Shown: one piece after another, positions 6,844-14,311 of the stretch
Layout: every line of letters begins with the position of its first letter
Position numbering within the stretch: the first letter of the stretch is position 1
From: an uncultured bacterium
GTDB lineage: Bacteria > Bacteroidota > Ignavibacteria > Kapaibacteriales > UBA2268
Assembly (NCBI GenBank): GCA_937875295.1
Contig: CALLXS010000049.1
Location: 1 to 27,568, forward strand
Direction: 5' to 3'
Length of the DNA stretch: 27,568 nt
Notes under the pieces: generated by a model
Told to the model about the DNA's origin: nothing
The model's database searches: none
Seen by the model: only the letters and a program-made list of their open reading frames with translations
Made by a program: the position numbers and the translations under genes

Positions 6844-8295
6844 ATGCCACGTCGCAAAGCAAAATTCGTAGCAGATAAAAAAGTAATAATAGAAGCCTTT
6901 TCTGATATGGCAAAGGAAAAGAACATAGACAGAGATTTACTACAAGGTATCGTCGAAGAAACTCTTTCTATGCTTGTTAAGAAAAAATTTGGACAAGATG
7001 CTAATTTCGAAATCATTGTAAATATGGATAAAGGTGATATCGAAATCTATTTAATGCGTACAATCGTAGAAGAGGTTTTAGATCCAAATATTGAAATTTC
7101 TTTAAAAGAAGCTCTTCTGTATAAAAACGAAGATGAAGAATATGAGTTAGGCGACGAATTTATTGAGGAAATCACTCTAGAAAATATTGCTGATAACTTC
7201 GGAAGGAGAATGATTTCTTTAGCTTCGCAGAATTTAAATCAAAAAATTAAAGAAGTAGAAAAAGATAACATATATCAAGAATATAATTCTAAAGTAGGCG
7301 AGATTATTGTAGGAGAGATTTACCAAGTAAAGAGGAATGAAATCTTAATCGTACAGAATAAAATTGAAATGAAATTGCCTCGCGAAGAGCAAATTCCTAA
7401 TGAACCTTACAGATATAGAAAAAATCAGACACTTAAAACAATTGTAAAAGAAGTAAGAAGAAATGGTGCTGGTGGACTTCCTGAAATTATATTATCACGT
7501 ACTTCGGATCAATTTTTAGCTAAACTCTTTGAAATAGAAATCCCAGAAATTTATGATGGTATTATCCAGATAAAAGCAATTGCTCGCGACCCGGGTGAGC
7601 GTTCTAAAGTCGCTGTGCAATCTTATGACGATAGAATAGACCCGATTGGTGCATGCGTAGGAATGAAGGGAATTAGAATACATTCAATCGTTAGAGAATT
7701 AAATAATGAAAATATTGATTTAGTTGAATATAGCGATGACCCAATTCTATATATTTCAAGAGCACTTTCTCCAGCAAAAGTAAATGATATAAGAATTTCT
7801 CCCGATGTGAGAAGTGCTACTATTATTGTTCCAGAAGAGCAGATCCCGCTTGCAATTGGTAAAAATGGCCAAAATGTGCGATTAGCTTCTGAACTTACAG
7901 GATACTCTCTTTCTTTAATTAGAGAAGGTGGAGAAGATATAGATCTTACTGAATTTAAAGAAGAGCTTGGAATTGATATTTATAATGAACTTCTTGGGGC
8001 TGGTATTGAGACAGCAAGAGAACTTTTAGATACTGACATTAGTGAAATTCTAAGCATAAAAGGTATTTCTAAAGAATTCTTAATAGAAATAAGAAATATT
8101 ATTCTTACTGAATTTGACGAAGAAGAAAATCCGGAAGTTATTAAGGAAATCGAAGAATTCGATCCAAATAATGTAAATTCAGAAAAAAAGATAGAAGAAT
8201 CTGACCAAAATGATTCTGTTGTAGAATCTGAGCAAGACTCTGAAGAAGACTCTGATTCTGATGAAAACTCTGAAGAAGAGAATTTTAATAAATAA
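6844..8295 (+). CDS. nusA: Transcription termination/antitermination protein NusA
   Basis: NusA binds RNA polymerase and nascent RNA and controls pausing, intrinsic termination and antitermination. The order of domains is N-terminal polymerase-binding domain (about 1-130), S1 domain (about 145-215, KVGEIIVGEIYQVKR), KH1 (GACVGMKGIRIHSIVREL) and KH2 (LAIGKNGQNVRLASELTG). A single helix-hairpin-helix-like domain follows (about 375-415), then an acidic Ser/Asp/Glu-rich tail of about 50 residues. The ATG at 6844 is preferred because MPRRKAKF begins the conserved region. A GTG at 6811 would add 11 poorly conserved residues and abut the T-run of the leader hairpin. It is the first gene of the cluster; rimP, often directly upstream, is absent here. 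Confidence 0.95.
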   Translation: MPRRKAKFVADKKVIIEAFSDMAKEKNIDRDLLQGIVEETLSMLVKKKFGQDANFEIIVNMDKGDIEIYLMRTIVEEVLDPNIEISLKEALLYKNEDEEYELGDEFIEEITLENIADNFGRRMISLASQNLNQKIKEVEKDNIYQEYNSKVGEIIVGEIYQVKRNEILIVQNKIEMKLPREEQIPNEPYRYRKNQTLKTIVKEVRRNGAGGLPEIILSRTSDQFLAKLFEIEIPEIYDGIIQIKAIARDPGERSKVAVQSYDDRIDPIGACVGMKGIRIHSIVRELNNENIDLVEYSDDPILYISRALSPAKVNDIRISPDVRSATIIVPEEQIPLAIGKNGQNVRLASELTGYSLSLIREGGEDIDLTEFKEELGIDIYNELLGAGIETARELLDTDISEILSIKGISKEFLIEIRNIILTEFDEEENPEVIKEIEEFDPNNVNSEKKIEESDQNDSVVESEQDSEEDSDSDENSEEENFNK

Positions 8296-8378
8296 AGATT
8301 AAAAATAAAATCAATAATATTAGATTGATATTATTATTTAAAATATAAAAATAAGTAGAAAAGAAAAATTATTAGAAA

Positions 8379-11300
8379 ATGGCTGGAAGTGTAAGATTAA
8401 TAAAAATAGCCTCCGAAATTAATATCGGCAAAGATGCTATCGTTGAATTCCTTAAAGGAAAGGGGTTCACCGTTGAAAATAAACCTACTGCTATTCTTAA
8501 CGAAGAAATGGTAGAGGCTATTTATGATAAGTTCAAAAAAGAACTTAAAGCTGCGGAGACTCAGCGCCAGAAGATAGAAAAACACAAAATGATTCGTAAA
8601 TCTGATACTCCTGAAAAATCTCATGATAAAGAAGATATTGTCTCTAAAAGTATTAATGAGTCGCAGGTAATCACTGATGAAGAACATACTACTTTATCTT
8701 CCGAAAATCAAATAAATTCACAAAAAGATACTGCACAACAAGTTGATCAAAAAGATAATAAGGACGAAAATCTTATTGAAAATGCTAATTCAATTCCTCT
8801 AGATAATAAGGACGAAAATCTAATAAATATTTCTACTATTGACGAAACAGAAAAAAGTAATATAAAAGCTGATTTAAATATTAATAAAATAGATGTCCCG
8901 GTATCGGAAAATGTTGAAAATGCTACGCTACACTCAACACAACAAGGTACATCTGATAAATATAAAGTAAATGACGTTATTCAACTGCCAGATGAATCTT
9001 TCAATAGAAAAAGAAAGAAAAAAGATAAATTAAGTGATTCAAAAATTAGTATCGACAAACAAAATACTGATAAAAGAAGAGATACAAAAATAAGTAGCAA
9101 TAGAAAGGATGATAATAAATCATTAAAGAGTCGTCCATCAAAATCAGATAGATTTAAAGAAAATAATATACTTAATGGCTTGGGTGCTGATAAATTAGCT
9201 CAACTTTCAGCAAATATTAAAAAATCAGCTTCAGTTCCTAAGGACAAACCTATAAATGTTTCTGATAAGAAACATGATAAAAAAACATTTACTCCCGAAA
9301 AGAAAATAGAATCTCCAGATCCTAAACAAGTAGAGAATGAAATATCTAATGATATTGTTTCCTCTTCAAGTGAAAGAAAGAAAAGAAAACGCAAGAGCAA
9401 GAAAATTGCAGAGGTAGAATATGATGTAAACCATTCTACTCAGCTAAAAGGTCTTACGGTAGTAGGCAAAATGTCGCTTGATTCACAAAAAGAAAGCTCT
9501 GGAAAGTTCGGAAATAGAAATGATAATAAAAGAGCTAGCTCCGGTAATCAAATAGATGACGAAGAAACAAATAAATTTAAGAAAAAAGGTAAAAAGTCTA
9601 AATCTCTTAAACCTACATCATTAAGTGCTATAAAAGATTTAAAAAGCAAGAAAAAATTATCAGTACGTGAATTAATTACTGATGAAGATGTTACTAAAGC
9701 TATTAGACGTACTCTTTCCGATATGGGTGAAGCTAATTCAATGAGCAATAGGAACAAATCTAAGCTACGCAAAAAGGCTGAAAGAGAAGAAAAATTCCAA
9801 ATTCAAAGAGAAGAAGAAGCAAAAGAAGAAAAGATCTTGCATTTAACTGAATTCGTAACTACATCGGATTTAGCAAAAATGATAGGCATTAGCGCAAATG
9901 AGATTATAATGAAATGTATGGGTATGGGGCTAATGGTATCTATTAATCAAAGATTAGATAAGGATACTATTTCAATTATTGCTGATGATTATGGTCTCGA
10001 AGTTGAATTTATTGATGATAAAGCACTTCAAGCTATTGATGAAATCGCTGATGAAGATGATGAAGATACATTAATTCCTCGCTCCCCAATTGTAACAATT
10101 ATGGGGCATGTGGATCACGGTAAGACTTCTTTATTAGATTATATAAGAAATGCAAATGTTGTAGCAGGCGAAGCTGGAGGTATCACTCAGCATATTGGTG
10201 CTTATAGGGTGAAACTTGATAACGGAAAGTATATTACGTTCCTTGATACTCCAGGTCATGAGGCGTTCACGGCAATGAGAGCTCGTGGTGCTCAGGTAAC
10301 TGATACTGTTGTTCTTGTCGTTGCAGCTGATGATAGTGTGATGCCGCAGACGATTGAGGCTATTAGTCACGCTCAAGCTGCAAGCGTACCTATAATAGTT
10401 GCAATTAATAAAATCGATAAACCAGATGCTCAACCTGATAGAATTAGACAGCAGTTATCTAATCAAAATATCCTCGTGGAGGAATGGGGAGGGAAATATC
10501 AAAGTGTTGAAATATCCGCTAAAAAGGGTGACAATGTAGATAAATTGCTAGATAAAATTTTACTAGAAGCTGAAATGCTTAATTTAAAAGCAAATCCTGA
10601 TAGACTTGCTCGTGCCACTGTGATAGAAGCAAATATGACCAAAGGCTTAGGACCTGTCTGTACTGTGATAGTACAAAAAGGTACTCTTCGTGTAGGAGAT
10701 CCATTTGTAGTTGGTCATCAATTTGGAAGAGTAAGAGCAATGATGGACGAAAGAGGTAAGAAAATTGAAGCTGCAGCTCCGTCAATCCCTGCAAGAGTAA
10801 TAGGTCTAAATGGATTACCTGAAGCAGGAGATATTTTAACTGTTACTGAATCAGATGTAGATGCAAGAAATATTGCTAATGAAAGACAGCAATTAAAACG
10901 TCAGCAAGAATTCAATAGAACAAAACACGTTACTCTTGATGATATTTCTAAAAAAATATCTGAAGGCGTCGTGAAAGATCTATCTCTCATTATTAAAGGT
11001 GATGTAGGTGGTTCAGTAGAAGCTTTAAGCGATTCATTAATGAAATTATCTACAAACGAAGTGCGTGTAAATATTATTCACAAAGGAGTGGGGCAAATAT
11101 CAGAATCTGATGTAATGCTTGCTGTAGCTTCTGGTGCAATTATTATTGGTTTCCAAGTGTCTCCAACGTCTTATGCACGGAAATTAGCGGAAAACGAATC
11201 AGTCGATATTCGTCAATATAGCATTATTTATGATTGCATTGACGAAGTGAAGAGAGCATTAGAAGGCTTATTGACTCCAGAATTAAAGGAAGACATTACT

Positions 11301-11597
11301 TCAGTGATTGAAGTAAGAAAAATATTTAAAATTAGCCGTTTAGGAGTAATTGCCGGATGCCAAGTAATGAATGGTAAAATTCATAGAAATGACAAAGTTC
11401 GTTTATTAAGAGATGGATTACCTATCTTCACTGGATATATAGATTCCTTGAAGCGTGGCAAAGATGATACAAGAGAAGTCGATAGCGGTTATGAATGCGG
11501 TATTGCATTAGATGGATTTAATGACATTGAAGTAGGGGATGTGATTGAAGGATTTAAAGTCTTAGAAATTAAGAGAAAATTAGAATATGATAATTAG
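8379..11597 (+). CDS. infB: Translation initiation factor IF-2
   Basis: IF-2 is the GTPase that brings initiator fMet-tRNA to the 30S subunit and promotes subunit joining. The short N-terminal fold (residues 1-50, VRLIKIASEINIGKDAIVEFL) is followed by a very long Lys/Ser/Asp-rich, probably disordered linker to about residue 490. An IF2_N-like segment comes next, then the G domain starting near residue 570: GHVDHGKTSLLD (G1), DTPGHEAF (G3) and NKIDKPDA (G4). Domains II, III and C2 follow, including VIEVRKIFKISRLGVIAGCQV. The length of 1072 is at the long end of the family, owing to the linker. The linker holds a 20-nt direct repeat with a 48-nt period. It lies 83 nt after nusA. Confidence 0.97.
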   Translation: MAGSVRLIKIASEINIGKDAIVEFLKGKGFTVENKPTAILNEEMVEAIYDKFKKELKAAETQRQKIEKHKMIRKSDTPEKSHDKEDIVSKSINESQVITDEEHTTLSSENQINSQKDTAQQVDQKDNKDENLIENANSIPLDNKDENLINISTIDETEKSNIKADLNINKIDVPVSENVENATLHSTQQGTSDKYKVNDVIQLPDESFNRKRKKKDKLSDSKISIDKQNTDKRRDTKISSNRKDDNKSLKSRPSKSDRFKENNILNGLGADKLAQLSANIKKSASVPKDKPINVSDKKHDKKTFTPEKKIESPDPKQVENEISNDIVSSSSERKKRKRKSKKIAEVEYDVNHSTQLKGLTVVGKMSLDSQKESSGKFGNRNDNKRASSGNQIDDEETNKFKKKGKKSKSLKPTSLSAIKDLKSKKKLSVRELITDEDVTKAIRRTLSDMGEANSMSNRNKSKLRKKAEREEKFQIQREEEAKEEKILHLTEFVTTSDLAKMIGISANEIIMKCMGMGLMVSINQRLDKDTISIIADDYGLEVEFIDDKALQAIDEIADEDDEDTLIPRSPIVTIMGHVDHGKTSLLDYIRNANVVAGEAGGITQHIGAYRVKLDNGKYITFLDTPGHEAFTAMRARGAQVTDTVVLVVAADDSVMPQTIEAISHAQAASVPIIVAINKIDKPDAQPDRIRQQLSNQNILVEEWGGKYQSVEISAKKGDNVDKLLDKILLEAEMLNLKANPDRLARATVIEANMTKGLGPVCTVIVQKGTLRVGDPFVVGHQFGRVRAMMDERGKKIEAAAPSIPARVIGLNGLPEAGDILTVTESDVDARNIANERQQLKRQQEFNRTKHVTLDDISKKISEGVVKDLSLIIKGDVGGSVEALSDSLMKLSTNEVRVNIIHKGVGQISESDVMLAVASGAIIIGFQVSPTSYARKLAENESVDIRQYSIIYDCIDEVKRALEGLLTPELKEDITSVIEVRKIFKISRLGVIAGCQVMNGKIHRNDKVRLLRDGLPIFTGYIDSLKRGKDDTREVDSGYECGIALDGFNDIEVGDVIEGFKVLEIKRKLEYDN

Positions 11598-11657
11598 AAT
11601 AGTATTTATTAATTCTTAAAATTTAACTATAATAATTTTCTTATAAATAATCAATAA

Positions 11658-11706
11658 AATCAAGAGTAATAGATATAGTTATATATTTTTACTTTTGATT
11701 TTTTAT
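11658..11706 (+). terminator. Terminator-like hairpin between infB and rbfA
   Basis: A 12-bp stem (11658-11669 with 11689-11700, one G-U pair) is followed by a T-run to 11704. The loop can fold further through short ATATA/TATAT arms. It would stop part of the infB transcription before rbfA. The 3' arm also contains TACTTTTG (11690-11697), a match to the -7 promoter element, so the site could instead or also start rbfA transcription. A long A+T-only hairpin is weaker evidence than the G+C-containing ones in this window. Confidence 0.55.
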
Positions 11707-11737
11707 ATTTTAGCCAATTTTATAAAATACAAGAAAT

Positions 11738-12079
11738 ATGTCTATCAGAACAGAAAAAGTAGCCAGTGAAATAAAAAGAGCTATTGCTCAACCAGTTTCA
11801 GATATTGCTAATAGTTTAGAAGCTGGACTTTGCACAGTAACTGCTGTAAGGATTAGTCCAGACCTAAAAGTAGCTAAAGTATATATAAGCCTTTATGGGA
11901 AAAAATTTCCTATTTCAGATTTAATTGATGAATTAAACAAAAAACAAGGTCAATTGCGGCATTTACTTGGTACTAAAATTAGATTAAGATTTACCCCTGA
12001 ATTGCATTTCTATATTGATGATACTCTTGACCAAATGGAGCACATTCAAAAAATATTAAATCGAGTAAATGATAAGTAA
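11738..12079 (+). CDS. rbfA: Ribosome-binding factor A
   Basis: RbfA is a small KH-type protein that binds the 30S subunit during late 16S rRNA maturation and helps at low temperature. The 113-residue protein starts SIRTEKVASEIKRAIAQPVSD. It contains the family's VTAVRISPDLKVAKVYISLYG strand pair (near residues 34-56) and the C-terminal LRFTPELHFYIDDTLDQMEHIQKIL block. It follows infB after 140 nt that contain a terminator-like hairpin and precedes truB by 26 nt, the standard order for this cluster. Confidence 0.94.
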   Translation: MSIRTEKVASEIKRAIAQPVSDIANSLEAGLCTVTAVRISPDLKVAKVYISLYGKKFPISDLIDELNKKQGQLRHLLGTKIRLRFTPELHFYIDDTLDQMEHIQKILNRVNDK

Positions 12080-12105
12080 TTTTTTTTAATTGCAATTTCC
12101 ATAAA

Positions 12106-12855
12106 ATGAATATTTTAAAAAAAGATACTTTACAAAATTTTTCTGATTGGTATGAACCAATTTTAGAAAAAGGAGGAGTTGCATTAATTAATAAAGAATT
12201 CAATTGGACTTCCTTTGACGTAATAGCTAAATTAAGAAAAATACTTAAAATAAAAAAAATTGGCCACGGTGGAACCCTTGATCCATTAGCCACAGGACTA
12301 CTAATAGTATGCGTTGGGCGACCTGCTACAAGACTAGCTGATTATTATCAAGATTTCCCGAAAGAATATCACTGCAAAATTCAATTAGGTGCAATCACTC
12401 CCACTTATGATTTAGAAAGCATTCCACAGGATTTCAAAGATTACTCTCATATAATTGATGAGCAAATATATGAAGTATTAAATTCATTTGTAGGAAATAT
12501 AGAACAAGTACCTCCACTTCATTCTGCTGTAAAAGTAAATGGAAAAAGAGCATACGAATTAGCTCGAAATAAAACAGATTTTCAATTAGAATCTAGACCA
12601 ATTACAATTTATTCAATAGATAATATAAGTATTAATTTACCTCAAATAGAATTTTCTGTTTTATGCTCAAAGGGTACATATATTCGCACATTAGCAAATG
12701 ATATTGGTCAAAAGCTCGGATGCGGAGCTTACTTAAGTGGATTAGTTAGAACAAAAATTTCTGAATTTCATATTGATGATGCTATTTCTGTAGATGAAAT
12801 TCGCACTAAAGCAACGATTTATAATGAAACTAATAACATAAATATAGTACAATGA
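12106..12855 (+). CDS. truB: tRNA pseudouridine-55 synthase
   Basis: TruB converts U55 in the T loop of elongator tRNAs to pseudouridine. The catalytic motif GHGGTLDPLATGLL places the nucleophilic aspartate at residue 59. The conserved VPPLHSAVKVNGKRAYELAR block follows near residue 133 and the CSKGTYIRTLANDIG block near 190. The 249-residue length corresponds to the short form without a clear C-terminal PUA domain, common in Bacteroidota. Its stop overlaps the start of ribF (shared ATGA), so the two genes are translationally coupled. Confidence 0.95.
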   Translation: MNILKKDTLQNFSDWYEPILEKGGVALINKEFNWTSFDVIAKLRKILKIKKIGHGGTLDPLATGLLIVCVGRPATRLADYYQDFPKEYHCKIQLGAITPTYDLESIPQDFKDYSHIIDEQIYEVLNSFVGNIEQVPPLHSAVKVNGKRAYELARNKTDFQLESRPITIYSIDNISINLPQIEFSVLCSKGTYIRTLANDIGQKLGCGAYLSGLVRTKISEFHIDDAISVDEIRTKATIYNETNNINIVQ

Positions 12856-13793
12856 GAATATATAGATCAGTAGAGGAAATTGAATATAATGCAAATAGAA
12901 TTATAACTGTAGGTTCTTTCGATGGAGTGCATCGTGGACATAAAGAAATTATTCGCAGGCTTACAAGCCAAGCTCAAGAGGAAAAATTATCGAGTATGTT
13001 AGTTACTTTTGAACCACACCCACAGTTAGTAATTAATAATCCGAACAAACCTCAGATTAAAATTTTAACAGATGTGGATGAAAAAATTGAAATTTTATCA
13101 ACACTTAATATAGATGAATTGTTAATTGTAAATTTTACTGATGAATTTTCTCAAACGTCTCCTGAGGAGTATGTAAGAGATTTTATTTTCGGCAAAATTG
13201 GTGTGAAAAAAGTTATAATGGGGTATGACCATCTATTTGGAAAAGCCAGATCAGGTGATTTTAATTTATTAATGAATCTTGCTATTGATTTGAATTTTAA
13301 ATTAGAGAGAGTACCGGCATTAGAGGGCGATAATATTATAATTTCAAGCTCAAATATCCGCGAAATGATTTCTAGTAATCGATTAGAAGAAGCGAATTAT
13401 ATGTTAGGATATACCTATTTCGTGGTAGGTACAGTAGTAGAAGGCAATAAATTAGGGAGGACAATCGGATTCCCTACAGCAAATATTCAATTAAATAATC
13501 CAAATAAATTATTACCTAAAAATGGAGTATATTTAGTTAATGTTTTAATTGGTACTGAAAAATTCTGGGGAATGGCAAATATTGGAAAACGCCCTACAGT
13601 TTCAAATGATAATAAAGAAATATTAGAAGTAAATATTTTTGATTTAAATCGCGATATTTATGGTGAAGAAATAAAAATATCTTTTTATAGATTTATTAGA
13701 AATGAACAAAAATTCCCTGATGTATCATCTCTAAAGGCTCAATTAGAGCGTGATAGAATTAATTGTCATAACCTCGAGAAAATGTTTTATTAA
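12852..13793 (+). CDS. ribF: Bifunctional riboflavin kinase / FAD synthetase
   Basis: RibF phosphorylates riboflavin to FMN and then adenylylates FMN to FAD in the cytoplasm. The N-terminal nucleotidyltransferase domain has TVGSFDGVHRGHKEII (HxGH motif near residue 28) and the SSSNIREMI block near residue 165. The C-terminal riboflavin kinase domain (about 180-313) has GRTIGFPTANIQL and the WGMANIGKRPT segment. The 313-residue length is standard. The start is fixed by the ATGA overlap with truB. After its stop comes the separate rpsO promoter region. Confidence 0.96.
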   Translation: MRIYRSVEEIEYNANRIITVGSFDGVHRGHKEIIRRLTSQAQEEKLSSMLVTFEPHPQLVINNPNKPQIKILTDVDEKIEILSTLNIDELLIVNFTDEFSQTSPEEYVRDFIFGKIGVKKVIMGYDHLFGKARSGDFNLLMNLAIDLNFKLERVPALEGDNIIISSSNIREMISSNRLEEANYMLGYTYFVVGTVVEGNKLGRTIGFPTANIQLNNPNKLLPKNGVYLVNVLIGTEKFWGMANIGKRPTVSNDNKEILEVNIFDLNRDIYGEEIKISFYRFIRNEQKFPDVSSLKAQLERDRINCHNLEKMFY

Positions 13794-13821
13794 TAATAAA
13801 TATAAATTATAAGAAAAATAA

Positions 13822-13853
13822 TTTTATTAATTAAATAAATTTTCGTAATTTTG
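13822..13853 (+). promoter_or_regulatory. Probable promoter for rpsO
   Basis: TAATTTTG (13846-13853) is a full -7 match; the -33 position has TTTT (13822-13825, 20-nt spacer), one base off TTTG. It would start rpsO transcription near 13860, independently of the truB-ribF pair. Confidence 0.55.
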
Positions 13854-13905
13854 TAGTTCGTAAAAGATTTATTAAATAATTATTTAATTGTGGAGATACA
13901 ATTTA

Positions 13906-14172
13906 ATGATAACTAAAGAAATTAAAGCTGAAATAGTTGAAAAATATGGCGATAATAATAAAGACACAGGCAAATCTGAAGTTCAGATAGCAATTTTTAC
14001 TAATAGAATTCAAGATTTGACTCATCACTTAGAAAGCCATAAAAAAGATAATGCTACTCGTAGAGGTTTGATACTATTAGTAAGCAAACGTCGCAGATTA
14101 TTAAATTACTTGCAAAGAACAGACATCAATCGCTATCGTCAAGTGATTGCTGCACTTAAATTAAGAAAGTAA
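13906..14172 (+). CDS. rpsO: 30S ribosomal protein S15
   Basis: S15 is a primary 16S rRNA-binding protein that organises the central domain of the 30S subunit. The protein has the family signature across residues 20-75 (KSEVQIAIFTNRIQDLTHHL, then RRGLILLVSKRRRLLNYL) and ends IAALKLRK. With the ATG at 13906 it is 88 residues, against a usual 88-90. The ribosome-binding sequence GGAGA lies 9 nt upstream of this ATG. An in-frame TTG at 13888 is upstream of that site and would add a non-conserved hexapeptide, so it was not used. It is followed by a strong hairpin and pnp. Confidence 0.96.
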   Translation: MITKEIKAEIVEKYGDNNKDTGKSEVQIAIFTNRIQDLTHHLESHKKDNATRRGLILLVSKRRRLLNYLQRTDINRYRQVIAALKLRK

Positions 14173-14200
14173 TTTATTACTCAGACATTTCAAATATTTT

Positions 14201-14242
14201 AATCTGTACAGTGATATTAAATGGTATTATTGTACAGATTTT
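14201..14242 (+). terminator. Hairpin between rpsO and pnp (terminator or processing site)
   Basis: A perfect 10-bp outer stem (14201-14210 with 14231-14240) continues inward with six more pairs, two of them G-U, to an 8-nt loop. Only a short T-run (TTTT then G) follows. It could terminate rpsO transcription. It could equally be an RNase III-type processing stem of the pnp leader like the one known between rpsO and pnp in Escherichia coli. The sequence cannot decide between these. Confidence 0.65.
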
Positions 14243-14311
14243 GTTATATAAAAACTAATTGGCTTTTATTTCAACAATAGATAACAATTTAATTACAAAG
14301 AATATAATAAA

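Noticed and set aside
8313..8335. AATAATAT/ATATTATT hairpin between nusA and infB
   Set aside because: Only A-T pairs in an A+T-rich gap, and no clear T-run; too weak to call a terminator.
10134..10433. Open frame antisense to infB
   Set aside because: It lies within the highly conserved G domain of IF-2, has no start signals, and its translation resembles no protein; a shadow frame.
13871..13888. Perfect 18-nt palindrome before rpsO (ATTAAATAATTATTTAAT)
   Set aside because: It consists only of A and T in an A+T-rich region and has no loop or T-run; it is likely by chance.
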